From positions 248,001 through 312,000 of the forward strand of contig NZ_CP085193.1 of the NCBI RefSeq assembly GCF_024298965.1: DNA of 64,000 nt. Direction: 5' to 3'. The position numbers were made by a program, and so were the translations under genes. Below, one piece after another: positions 42,823 to 51,493 of the stretch (the first letter of the stretch is position 1; every line of letters begins with the position of its first letter). The stretch comes from Streptomyces rapamycinicus NRRL 5491 (GTDB lineage: Bacteria; Actinomycetota; Actinomycetes; Streptomycetales; Streptomycetaceae). Under the pieces are notes generated by a model, which worked only from the letters and a program-made list of their open reading frames with translations, was not told the origin of the DNA and made no database searches.

Positions 42823-44606
42823 CAGCGCCGCCTCTCGGCGATGGCGCGGGTCAGGGCGCGGACGGCGTCCCTCCAGTCGGCGATCAGGCCGATGTCGCAC
42901 TGATCGAAGACCGGCGCGTCGGGATCGTGGTTGATCGCGACGACGGTGTGGGCGCGCGCCACCCCGATCAGGTGATCGCGGCTTCCTGAGATACCGATGG
43001 CGAGGTAGAGACGCGGAGCTATGGAGCGTCCGGTGATGCCGACCTGCCGGTCGTGCGCCTGCATTCCGGCGTCCGTGACCTTGCGGGTCGCGGCGAACTC
43101 CGCATCCAACAGGTCGCGCAGTTCGTCGAGTTCGGCATAGCCCTCCTTGGGGACGCCCGCGCCGACGCCGATCACCACGTGGGCCCGTTCGACGGCGTCG
43201 TGGTCGCCGCGTGGGACGCGGTGCAGCACGCGCACGGCCGGTTCGTCCGCGACGTCCAAGGTGCGGTGTGTGATGCCGCGGGCGGCGCGGGGGGCGGGCA
43301 GCGGCAGGCAGCCGGTGTGCACCGTGGCGATCCGGGTGTGTCCGACGGCGGTGATGTCGGCGAGGGCGGAGCCCGTGGGTTTGGTGCCGATCAAAAGCGT
43401 CGACTCGGCCGTCTCCTGTGTGCGCAGGGAGGTCAGGTCGCTCATCAACCCGCCGTCGAGGCGCACTGCCAGGCGAGCCAGGACTTCACGATCCCAGGCG
43501 GTGGAGCCGGACAGTACCGCCCACGGTGGTTCCGGCCGGGACGCGGCCCAGTCCGCGAGCGCGCGGGCCAGCGAACGAGGTCCGCTGTCGGTGAAGACGA
43601 GGGCGTCGTCCGCCCCGGCCGCCGAAAGGTGGGCGAGGTCGGCATGCGGGCCGGCGACGACGACATGGCCGTCCATCCGCACCGCGATTCCGGCCGCGGC
43701 CCCGAGCAGGGCGCGGGCTCCGACGGACCGCGGCGCACCGATGACCGCGAGGATGAGGGGCCCGCTGAGCCGGGGCGGGCCCGGCGGAAGTGCTGAAGCG
43801 GGAGCGACATCGAGCCGGGCGGCGCGCTGGTCGATCAGCTCCAGGACATGCCCGGCGTCGTCCGGGTCACCGGTGAGGAGCTCGGGCCGTCGGCCCTGCC
43901 GGATCGTGTGCACTGCGAGGACGGTGGTCGGGCTGGCGGCGGCCGCCCGCGCCCCGGGCAGCTCGGCCAGGGACAGGGTCGTGACGGCGGCGGGAGGCGG
44001 CCAGTTTTCGGGCGCTGCCTTCGCGGCGGCACATGAGCGCTCGGCGACGGAGATGACGGCCGGCAGCTCGGCCTCGACCTCCTCGACGGCATCCTCGCGT
44101 TGCAGGACGGCGACGAGTCGACGCGTGCCACCCGCCATGCGCAGGCCGACGTCGAGGACGGGGCCGATGAACGGCAGGCCGAGCAGTTCGGCGGTCATGG
44201 GGCCGATCGCGCTGGTGGATCCGTCAGTGCTGCTGCGTCCGGCGACGACGAGGTCGGCCGCGCCCTGGGTGCGTACCGCCGCGGCGAGCGCGTGCGCGGT
44301 GACGAGGCAGTCGGCGCCTGCCAGGGCGGGATCGCTCACATGCAGCCCGTCGTCGGCACCGCAGGCGATGGCCTCTCGCAGGACGTCCACGGCGCGCGGT
44401 GGTCCGAGCGTGACGGCCGTGACACGGCCGCCGCCGGCGCGGCCCAGTTCGATGGCGCGGGTCACCGCGCGCCGGCACCAGGCGTTCATCTCGGCGGGCA
44501 GACTCGTCCGGTCGATGCGCCGCCGGCTGTCGAGGGCCGGTGAGCTGTCGTACGGCGGAACCTGTTTGACCAGTACGGCGATGCGCAAGGGCTGCTCGTC
44601 GGCCAT
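42822..44606 (-). CDS. fused electron transfer flavoprotein (EtfB-EtfA in one chain)
   Basis: 594 residues, start at 44606 (MADEQPLRIAVLVKQVPPYD). Residues 1 to about 260 are EtfB-like: RAIELGRAGGGRVTAVTLGP and CGADDGLHVSDPALAG. A linker leads into an EtfA half from about residue 280, ending in the FAD-binding domain: VIGVGAGVPKEGYAEL, DRQVGITGRSIAPRLYLAIG, ISGSRDHLIGVARAHTVVAI, NHDPDAPVFDQCDIGLIADW. Moves electrons between a dehydrogenase and a quinone or ferredoxin acceptor. Neither partner is adjacent. It is coupled to VIT1 and FetB-type metal transporters. Confidence 0.88.
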   Translation of the reverse strand: MADEQPLRIAVLVKQVPPYDSSPALDSRRRIDRTSLPAEMNAWCRRAVTRAIELGRAGGGRVTAVTLGPPRAVDVLREAIACGADDGLHVSDPALAGADCLVTAHALAAAVRTQGAADLVVAGRSSTDGSTSAIGPMTAELLGLPFIGPVLDVGLRMAGGTRRLVAVLQREDAVEEVEAELPAVISVAERSCAAAKAAPENWPPPAAVTTLSLAELPGARAAAASPTTVLAVHTIRQGRRPELLTGDPDDAGHVLELIDQRAARLDVAPASALPPGPPRLSGPLILAVIGAPRSVGARALLGAAAGIAVRMDGHVVVAGPHADLAHLSAAGADDALVFTDSGPRSLARALADWAASRPEPPWAVLSGSTAWDREVLARLAVRLDGGLMSDLTSLRTQETAESTLLIGTKPTGSALADITAVGHTRIATVHTGCLPLPAPRAARGITHRTLDVADEPAVRVLHRVPRGDHDAVERAHVVIGVGAGVPKEGYAELDELRDLLDAEFAATRKVTDAGMQAHDRQVGITGRSIAPRLYLAIGISGSRDHLIGVARAHTVVAINHDPDAPVFDQCDIGLIADWRDAVRALTRAIAERRR

Positions 44607-44610
44607 GGCG

Positions 44611-45330
44611 CTACGCAACGCCCGTGCCGACGATCAGGCCGACGCCGAAGGTCACCGCCGCGGACAGGCTGCCGAGAATGAGCTGGCGGCCGCCGCCGAA
44701 CCAGGCGGGTCGGGCTGTGAGGCGGGCGATGAGGCCGCCGGCGAGCAGCAGGCCCGCGGCGCTCGCCAGCAGGGCGGGCAGGATCGCGGTCGCGCCGAAG
44801 AGGAAGGGCAGGAGCGGGATGAGCGCGCCGATGGCGAAGGCCAGGAAAGACGATCCGGCCGCCGTCCATGGGGAGGGCAGGTCGTCGGGGTCGACGCCGA
44901 GCTCTTCGCGGACGTGCACGCGCCAGGCCACTTCCGGGTCCGCGCTCAGCTCCCGCGCCACTTCGGCCGCGAGGGTGGGCCGTACGCCCTTCGCTTCGTA
45001 GATCATCGCGAGTTCGCGCAGCTCGTCCTCGGGGTGCCGCTCCAGTTCGCGGCGCTCCTTGGAGATCTCGGACTGGGTGAGCTCGTTCTGCGAGGAGACG
45101 GAGGTGTACTCGCCGGTCGCCATCGAGCAGGCCCCGGCGACCAGGCCCGCGAGTCCGGTCAGGACCACGGACGAGCCCGTCGCGCCGCCGCCCACCACAC
45201 CCGCGACGAGGGCGAAGTTGGAGACGAGTCCGTCCATCACGCCGAAGGCCGCCGGCCGCAGCCAGCCACCGTTCACGTCCCGGTGGGCGTGGTGCAGTTC
45301 GGCCGCGGAGGTGCCGGCGGTCATTGCCAT
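44611..45330 (-). CDS. VIT1/CCC1-family iron/manganese transporter
   Basis: 239 residues from ATG at 45330 (an upstream ATG at 45369 is possible). Motifs of the VIT family: GWLRPAAFGVMDGLVSNFAL, the helical charged metal-binding domain with EISKERRELERHPEDELREL, AMIYEAKGV and LSADPEVAWRVHVREELGV, and C-terminal helices (FAIGALIPLLPFLFG, AAVTFGVGLIVGTGVA). Membrane Fe/Mn transporter. Operon-leading gene with an iron-box-like site upstream, 4 bp before the flavoprotein gene. Confidence 0.9.
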   Translation of the reverse strand: MAMTAGTSAAELHHAHRDVNGGWLRPAAFGVMDGLVSNFALVAGVVGGGATGSSVVLTGLAGLVAGACSMATGEYTSVSSQNELTQSEISKERRELERHPEDELRELAMIYEAKGVRPTLAAEVARELSADPEVAWRVHVREELGVDPDDLPSPWTAAGSSFLAFAIGALIPLLPFLFGATAILPALLASAAGLLLAGGLIARLTARPAWFGGGRQLILGSLSAAVTFGVGLIVGTGVA

Positions 45331-45384
45331 GGATTGTCCAATCTCGTTGAGCAAGTGCCCATTCCCCATACCGGGAGAGCTCAA

Positions 45385-45403
45385 TTAGGTAAGGTTTACT
45401 TTT
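45385..45403. promoter_or_regulatory. DmdR/IdeR-like iron box upstream of the VIT1 operon
   Basis: TTAGGTAAGGTTTACTTTT matches the DtxR-family consensus TTAGGTTAGGCTAACCTAA at 13 of 19 positions. It lies 55 bp before the VIT1 start, and on the other side 184 bp before the M14 gene. An iron-dependent repressor or activator could act here. Confidence 0.55.
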
Positions 45404-45586
45404 CTTGCCGCTTCCGTTCTCTCGGCAAAGACCGTAGAGTTGCCGGGCCATGGCGGGATTGGTGGTGACCGAAAAGTCGGGACCCGAAGGTTGGGCTCCT
45501 CGACAAAGCGTTCGGCGCACGCGACACAAACACTGGTGTCCCTTTCCGGAACACGAAATCGCCGTGCGACTGCGAGGACTCCCATC

Positions 45587-47272
45587 ATGATCCGGCCACT
45601 GACATACGACAGCTTTCCCACCCACGACGCCCTCACCGAGCTGCTCAGATCGTGGGCGAATGACCGACCGCACCTGATGCTCCTGGAGAGCCTCGGTCCT
45701 TCCCTGGAGGGCCGGGACATCTGGCTGGCGACACTGACGAATACGGCGACGGGCCCCGCCCGCGACAAGCCGGCATTCTTCGTGGAGGCCGGGATCCACG
45801 CCGCTGAATGGGCCGGCGGATTCGCGGCCCTGCATCTCGTGCACCGATTGCTCGCCGCGTACGGAACCGACGAGCGGGTGACCCGGCTGCTCGACACCCG
45901 GGCGCTGTACGTGGTGCCGCGCCTGAATCCCGACGGTGCCGAGCACGTGATGTCCGAGGGCCGCTACATACGCTCCAGCATGCGGGCCCACCCACCTCGT
46001 GGGGAGCAGCCGGGATTGCGGTTGCGGGACGTCGACGGGGACGGGCGGGTGCTGTTCATGCGCCTGCCCGATCAGGACGGGCCGTGGAAGGCGCATCCGG
46101 CGGAGCCGCGGCTGCTGGTGCGGCGCGAGCCGGACGAGGTCGGCGGCACCTACTTCCGGCTCTTCCTCGAGGGCGAGATCGAGGACTACCGCGGCGATGT
46201 CGTGCCGGTGGCCGACCCGGTGGAAGGCATCGACCTGGGACAGAACCTGCCGACGGACTGGGCCGCCGCGGACCGGATCCCGGACAACGCGGGTCCCTAC
46301 GCGGGGTCCGAACCGGAGACCCGGGCGGTTCTGGAGGCCGTGACCGGGCGTCCGAACATCACCGGCTTCGTCACCTGCCACACCTTCGGCGGACTGCACC
46401 TGCGCCCACCGCTCAACAGCGGCGAGCAACTGCCGTACGCGGACCGGCGGGTGTACGACACCGTCGGCGCGAAGGCCGCCGAGCTGACCGGCTACGACGT
46501 CATGTCGTTCCAGGACCTCAAGTACGATCCCGACGTCCCGTTCCGCGGCGGCCAACTCGGCTGGTACTACGACCAGTTGGGCATCTTCGCGTGGATCACG
46601 GAATTCTGGAGCCCGCAGCGCGCCGCGGGCATCGAGTCCTACCACCCCTCGCGCTGGCTCCTGGACCATCCCGTCGAGGACGACCTGCGGCTGATCGAGT
46701 GGAGCGACAAGGAGCTGGAGGGGCGGGGCTTCGTCGACTGGTACCCCTTCGAGCACCCGCAGTTGGGCCCGGTCGAACTGGGCGGCTGGGACATGATCAA
46801 CTACTGGTACAACCCGCCGCTGCACCGGGTGGAGGCGGAGGTCGCCCCGCACACCGACTGGATCGTCTTCCAGGCCCTGTGCTCGCCGCGCCTGGACGTG
46901 CGCACGGTGTCGGCGACCGAGGAAGCACCCGGCGTGCACCGGATCCGTGCGGTCGTTCGCAACAGCGGCTGGCTTCCCACGTACGTGACGCGGCAGGCGC
47001 TGCGCCGCGGGGTGGCGGGTACGGCGACGGCATCCCTGGAGCTCCCCCCGGAGGCGCGTCTGCTGACTGGTGAGGCGACTGTCCGGCTGGGCCAGCTGGA
47101 GGGCCGCAGCGGGGCGTTGTCGACGACCACATGGTGGGGGCACGACCCCGGAACGCCCGATCTCGCGGCGGCGGAATGGGTCGTGTCCGCTCCCGCCGGG
47201 ACGACCGTGACGGTCCACGCCCGGCATCCGAGGGCCGGGGCGGCCACGGTCGACGTCCGTCTGGGCGCCTGA
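45587..47272 (+). CDS. M14-family zinc metallopeptidase-like protein
   Basis: 561 residues, ATG at 45587. Zinc ligands are visible: His71 and Glu74 in GIHAAEWAGG and His265 in FVTCHTFGG; the catalytic Glu is E339 in AWITEFWSP. The substrate-carboxylate Asn-Arg of classical carboxypeptidases, normally in DLNRN, reads DLGQN (216-220), so specificity differs. There is no signal peptide, so it is likely cytosolic. The C-terminal 150 residues form a beta-rich extra domain. Ends at a strong terminator. It neighbours peptide transport genes. Confidence 0.88.
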   Translation: MIRPLTYDSFPTHDALTELLRSWANDRPHLMLLESLGPSLEGRDIWLATLTNTATGPARDKPAFFVEAGIHAAEWAGGFAALHLVHRLLAAYGTDERVTRLLDTRALYVVPRLNPDGAEHVMSEGRYIRSSMRAHPPRGEQPGLRLRDVDGDGRVLFMRLPDQDGPWKAHPAEPRLLVRREPDEVGGTYFRLFLEGEIEDYRGDVVPVADPVEGIDLGQNLPTDWAAADRIPDNAGPYAGSEPETRAVLEAVTGRPNITGFVTCHTFGGLHLRPPLNSGEQLPYADRRVYDTVGAKAAELTGYDVMSFQDLKYDPDVPFRGGQLGWYYDQLGIFAWITEFWSPQRAAGIESYHPSRWLLDHPVEDDLRLIEWSDKELEGRGFVDWYPFEHPQLGPVELGGWDMINYWYNPPLHRVEAEVAPHTDWIVFQALCSPRLDVRTVSATEEAPGVHRIRAVVRNSGWLPTYVTRQALRRGVAGTATASLELPPEARLLTGEATVRLGQLEGRSGALSTTTWWGHDPGTPDLAAAEWVVSAPAGTTVTVHARHPRAGAATVDVRLGA

Positions 47273-47287
47273 CCACGGCTCTCGCGA

Positions 47288-47322
47288 AAGAGGGGTGACG
47301 GATCACTGCCGTCACCCCTCTT
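47288..47322. terminator. strong bidirectional terminator hairpin
   Basis: AAGAGGGGTGACGG, loop ATCACTG, CCGTCACCCCTCTT: a perfect 14-bp stem between the convergent M14 and amidohydrolase genes, with AAG/CTT ends that help on both strands. Confidence 0.9.
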
Positions 47323-47350
47323 CTTCGCGCTCTCCCGCTCCAAGCGCGGC

Positions 47351-48859
47351 TCAGTCGGCGCGATACGTCCAGCGCCCGCCGAGCAGCGTGCCGAAGACCG
47401 GCATGGCGGCCAGTTCGTGCGGTGCGAGGTCTCCGGGGTCCTCCTCGGTGAGGACGAGGTCGGCCCGGTCGCCGATCCGGACCGCGTCCCGCCCCGCGGC
47501 GGCCGCGGTCAACGCCGCGTCCAGTCCGATCGCCTGCTCCGGATGCCAGGGTTCACGGCCGCTCTCCGCACCGCGGTGCACAGCGGCCGCGATCCCCCGC
47601 CATGGGTCCAGGGGAGCTACGGGCGCGTCCGAACCGATGCGCAAGGTCGCCCCGGCCGCGAGGAGATCGGCGTAGGCGTAGGCCCGATCGGTGCGGCCAC
47701 GCCAGTGACGGTCGGCGATGTCCCGGTCGTCCGGGGCGTGGGCGGGCTGAACCCCTAGGACGAGGCCGGGGCGAGCGAAGCGGGGCAGGTCGGCCCGGTC
47801 GACGAGTTGGGCGTGCTCGATGCTGCCGCGCGCGCCCACCCGTTCGAAGGCGTCCAGTGCGATGGTGTTGGCGCGGTCCCCGATCGCGTGCACCGCGCTG
47901 TGCAGTCCGTGCGCGGCGGCTCGCGCCATCAGTTTCTCGAGGTCGGCGGGAGGGGTCTGCAGAATTCCGCGGGAGTGGCCGTCGGGGCCGGCACCCGGGT
48001 ACGGCTCGTGGCACAGCGCCGTCCTGGTGTTGAGGGAGCCGTCGACGAACACTTTGACCGGGCCGACGGTCACGAGGCCGTCGGTGCCGGGCAGCGGATC
48101 GCCGGTGCGCAGACCGGCGGCGATCGTCCGCTCCAGGTACTCGGGGTAGACGGCGCCCGTGACCCGTACCGGGAGCCGCCCGTGGCCCGGGCGCCGCGCC
48201 CAGTCCCCGAGGTTGTCGGCGTATTCGAAGTCGAGGAGATGGGTGACGCCGCGGGCGGCGGCGGCCCGCAGCGAGTCCGCCACCCACGCGTCGATCACTT
48301 CCTCGCCAACCTGCCCGAGGCGGGCCACGGCGTCCAGAGCGTCGTGCTCCCGCAGCACCCCCGTGGCGTGCCCGGCCCGGCCCAGGCGGGCGAGCGCGGC
48401 CCGGCTCAGCCAGGCGGTGTGCAGGTCATTGCTGACCAGAGCGACGGCCCGCTCCCCCGCCCAGGCCAGCAGATCGCGGTGCGGCTCATCGCTCCACAGG
48501 CCGTCGCGGAAGCCGAATCCGATGAGTGGTTCGTCCGGCCGCCCGGCCGCGCCGCCCGCGGCACGGGCCATCTCCTGCGCCGCCGCCCGCGCCGACGTCG
48601 CCGCGGACAGGTCCACGCGGCGCCGCGCGCTGGCCCATTGCACACTGTGGACATGGGCGTCGGACAACCCTGGCAACAGGGTGCGACCGTGGGCGTCGAG
48701 AACGCTGTCGGCGCCGTCGGGCGGCACATCGGGGGTGACGGCCGTGATGCGGCCGCCGGTGATCGTGACACTGCCGCGCGGGCCCCGCGCGCCGAGTCGC
48801 ACATCGCGCAGCAGCAGCGTCCGGCGGCGTGTGACGGTGCCGCTCAGTGCCTCAGACAC
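47351..48859 (-). CDS. amidohydrolase, YtcJ-like (amidohydrolase 3)
   Basis: 502 residues. GTG start at 48859, overlapping the PaiB-like gene by 8 bp. Metal-dependent amidohydrolase fold: LLPGLSDAHVHSVQWA (HxH), FVDGSLNTRTALCHEPY (a YtcJ hallmark), HSAVHAIGDRANTIALDAFE, SIEHAQLVDR and RIGSDAPVAPLDPW (final Asp). Deacylates or hydrolyses an amide of unknown nature. Coupled to the FMN protein upstream. Confidence 0.92.
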   Translation of the reverse strand: MSEALSGTVTRRRTLLLRDVRLGARGPRGSVTITGGRITAVTPDVPPDGADSVLDAHGRTLLPGLSDAHVHSVQWASARRRVDLSAATSARAAAQEMARAAGGAAGRPDEPLIGFGFRDGLWSDEPHRDLLAWAGERAVALVSNDLHTAWLSRAALARLGRAGHATGVLREHDALDAVARLGQVGEEVIDAWVADSLRAAAARGVTHLLDFEYADNLGDWARRPGHGRLPVRVTGAVYPEYLERTIAAGLRTGDPLPGTDGLVTVGPVKVFVDGSLNTRTALCHEPYPGAGPDGHSRGILQTPPADLEKLMARAAAHGLHSAVHAIGDRANTIALDAFERVGARGSIEHAQLVDRADLPRFARPGLVLGVQPAHAPDDRDIADRHWRGRTDRAYAYADLLAAGATLRIGSDAPVAPLDPWRGIAAAVHRGAESGREPWHPEQAIGLDAALTAAAAGRDAVRIGDRADLVLTEEDPGDLAPHELAAMPVFGTLLGGRWTYRAD

Positions 48860-49478
48860 GGGCGACCATCACCTTCCGCATGGCATCGGCCAGTTCGGGG
48901 TTGCGGTGCGGGTCGTCACCGGCGAGGGCCGCCACCACCCGCTCCACCGTCTCGCGAGGCTTGTCCTGGCTGAGCTTGTGCTTGCCGACGACACGGGTGG
49001 GCTCGAGCCGGAATCCGGTCGTGTGCGGGGCGATGGACTGTGCGTAATCGGCCACCGTGTCCAGACTCCACGGTCTCGGCCTGGTCCCTTCGAAGTGGTC
49101 GACCGTGCGCCGCAGTACGTCGAATGTGGCGTCGGCGCCGAGAACCGTGGGGTGTCCGTGCAGGTGGGCGACGACGAAGTTCCAGGTCGGAACGTACGGG
49201 CCGGTGCCGTAGATGCTGGGCGAGACATAGCCGTGCGGGCCCTGCACGACAAGCACCGCGTCGTGTTCGCCGAGCCGGTGCGTCTCGGCGTCGGCGCGGG
49301 CCAGATGCCCGACCACCGCGATGCCGGATCCCGTCTCCGGCTCGTCGACCAGTACGGGCAGGTGGGACACGACGGGCGCGGCCCCGTCCGCCGTGATCAG
49401 GGTCGCCCATCCGTGCCCGGCGATCAGCTGTTTCAGCTGCTCCGGGTCGGTCAGGGCGAAGAGTTCTTGTTCGAGCAT
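48852..49478 (-). CDS. PaiB-like FMN-binding protein
   Basis: 208 residues. FMN-binding split-barrel of the PaiB/negative regulator family: GHGWATLITADGAAPVVSHL, GHLARADAETHRL, VVQGPHGYVSPSIYG and PTWNFVVAHLHG, then the C-terminal TGFRLEPTRVVGKHKLSQD. The family is annotated as transcriptional regulators but is flavoprotein-like; no DNA-binding motif is visible. Operon with the amidohydrolase. Confidence 0.9.
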   Translation of the reverse strand: MLEQELFALTDPEQLKQLIAGHGWATLITADGAAPVVSHLPVLVDEPETGSGIAVVGHLARADAETHRLGEHDAVLVVQGPHGYVSPSIYGTGPYVPTWNFVVAHLHGHPTVLGADATFDVLRRTVDHFEGTRPRPWSLDTVADYAQSIAPHTTGFRLEPTRVVGKHKLSQDKPRETVERVVAALAGDDPHRNPELADAMRKVMVARV

Positions 49479-49606
49479 GGAGTCCCCACGGGTCGGCTGA
49501 CGCTGTCGTGCCGACGGTAGGTCGCGGCCCCTGCTCGTACTTCGTGCGCGGCGAGCATTTGCGACCCAGGAGTTTGTCGGCGCGCACACACCTCGCTCGC
49601 GGCCCG

Positions 49607-51256
49607 CTATGTTCTGGTGCTGAGGTCGTGCAGGCGCAGTTGCAGCCAGGTGGCGAGTCGGGTGTCCGGGTCGTCGAGGTCCAGGCCGAACAGTTTCTGG
49701 ATCCGGCGGACGCGGTACCGCAGCGTGTTCTCGTGCACGGAAAGCCGGGCCGCCGCGGGCACGGCCTCGCCGAACGCGTCGAGATAGGCGAGCAGCGACT
49801 CGGTGTACGTGGACGCGGTACGGGCGTCGTGCGCGATGATGCGCTGCACCGGTCCCGGCGCCAAGTCCGTTGCCGGGGAGCCTCGTTCGAGGAGTTCGAG
49901 GAGCGTGACGCGGCTGCGCACCTCCTCCAGGGCGGCGACCCGCGGGGAGTCGGGGTCGGCGGCCAGGGCGCGCAGCACCCGGTCGGCCGTGCGACGGCAG
50001 GCGGGGACATGGTCGAGGACGTCGCCGGTCATACTGACACCGCCGTGCAGGGTGAGTCCCGTACTGCGCCGGACCGTGTCGCAGACGTTCTCGGCGAACT
50101 TCACCGCGCGTTCGAGCACTCCCGCGTCCGCGCGCACCGGCAGCAGCGCGTACACGGTGCCGCCCGCGGCGACGCACAGCGCCTGGGGGTGCCAGGCCTC
50201 GCAGTACAGATTGACCAGGTCGACGGTGCGGGCTCCGGCGAGGCCGGGGGTGTCCTCCGGTGTCGCCTGCGCGAATGCGACGACGACAGTGCGGGCGTCG
50301 GTGGCGAGGCCGAGCTGGGCGGCGGCCGTGTGCCCGCCCACGCCGCCGTCGAGGAGCGCGGCGAGCACCTCCGCGCGCCGCCAACGGTCAGGGTCGCGGT
50401 GGGTACGGGCGCGCAGCAGGTGCAGCGCGGTGACCTTGGCGGCCTCCACGATCGCGGCCGCCGCGCCCTCGCCCAGCGCCGGGGCGCCGTCCAACGCCCA
50501 CAGGAGGCCGAGGAGTTGAGATCCCGCGCGGACGGCTATCGCGAGCCGGTCGGTGTGGTCGGGCTCCGGTATGTCGAACCATACGGGGCCGTCGGCGCGG
50601 ATCACACGCTGGTACTCGTCGCTGTTGCCGGGGCGGTGCGGAGTGAGCCGGCCGAGGATCGCCTTGCGCCGGATGTCGTCGATCTCCTGGTGCGGCAGGC
50701 TGGAGTGGGCGAGGACGTGGCCGTGCGGATCCTCGATGGTGATGGCCCCGCCGACCTGGTAGGCGATCACATTGGCCAGGGCGAACAGGTCGCCCATGCC
50801 GACGGACGCGTAGGAATCGGCGGACGGCTCGACCGCTCCGGTGGCGGCGGTGGCGAGCGCGTCGAAGTGCCGCCACGGCATGTCGTCGGGGATGGTGCAC
50901 AGCGCGACGCCCGCCTCCTGCGCCACAGCTGCGGCTGCCGCCAGGTCGGCCCCGCGGGCCTTGAGGACGACGGCGCAGTAGCCCGCCTGACCCGCTTGTC
51001 TGATGGCCTCCAGGGTTCCATCGTCCACGGCGCCGCCGGCCAGCAGGAGCAACCCGTCCGGTTGCGGCGGCACCGGTTCGTAGAGCCCCTGGACGACGGG
51101 CTGCCCGACCAGCACCTCGTCACCGCGCGGGATGCACACGCTGTCCAGGACGAGCGGGCCGAGCGTCTCGCGCAGGCGGCGCAGGGTGATGCGATCGGAG
51201 TCCTGGAGAGCCAACGGTCCGGTGGCCGGAAACGATCGTTCGGGGTAGCTCGGCAT
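49607..51256 (-). CDS. PucR-family transcriptional regulator
   Basis: 549 residues. The N-terminal PucR sensor segment (LVGQPVVQGLYEPVPPQPDG) is followed by a GAF-like middle (GGAITIEDPHGHVLAHSSLP, WALDGAPALGEGAAAAIVEA). The C-terminal helix-turn-helix is FGEAVPAAARLSVHENTLRY with RVRRIQKLFGL, the typical PucR end. Divergent from the oligopeptide transporter and probably its regulator. Confidence 0.93.
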   Translation of the reverse strand: MPSYPERSFPATGPLALQDSDRITLRRLRETLGPLVLDSVCIPRGDEVLVGQPVVQGLYEPVPPQPDGLLLLAGGAVDDGTLEAIRQAGQAGYCAVVLKARGADLAAAAAVAQEAGVALCTIPDDMPWRHFDALATAATGAVEPSADSYASVGMGDLFALANVIAYQVGGAITIEDPHGHVLAHSSLPHQEIDDIRRKAILGRLTPHRPGNSDEYQRVIRADGPVWFDIPEPDHTDRLAIAVRAGSQLLGLLWALDGAPALGEGAAAAIVEAAKVTALHLLRARTHRDPDRWRRAEVLAALLDGGVGGHTAAAQLGLATDARTVVVAFAQATPEDTPGLAGARTVDLVNLYCEAWHPQALCVAAGGTVYALLPVRADAGVLERAVKFAENVCDTVRRSTGLTLHGGVSMTGDVLDHVPACRRTADRVLRALAADPDSPRVAALEEVRSRVTLLELLERGSPATDLAPGPVQRIIAHDARTASTYTESLLAYLDAFGEAVPAAARLSVHENTLRYRVRRIQKLFGLDLDDPDTRLATWLQLRLHDLSTRT

Positions 51257-51493
51257 TGCGTCATCGTAGCCACAGCACGCGCTCTCGCCTCAAGATCACA
51301 TGGGCATCGCCCCGCTCGATCATCAGCATATTTCATGACTTGATCTGTGGCGTGAGGGCGTATGCGTCCTCGGGGTCGACGCCGTGTGGAGGCCGACAAA
51401 CACTCCGGGGCGTTTTTGCGCCACCCGACGATGTCGGGCCCTTCGCGGTGCGGGACTCTCGGGACCCGCAACCCGACAGCCTCGGAGGTAGCC

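Noticed and set aside
44486..47227. 913-residue open frame on the minus strand
   Set aside because: Antisense to the intact M14 gene and overlaps VIT1; composition-driven open frame with no family.
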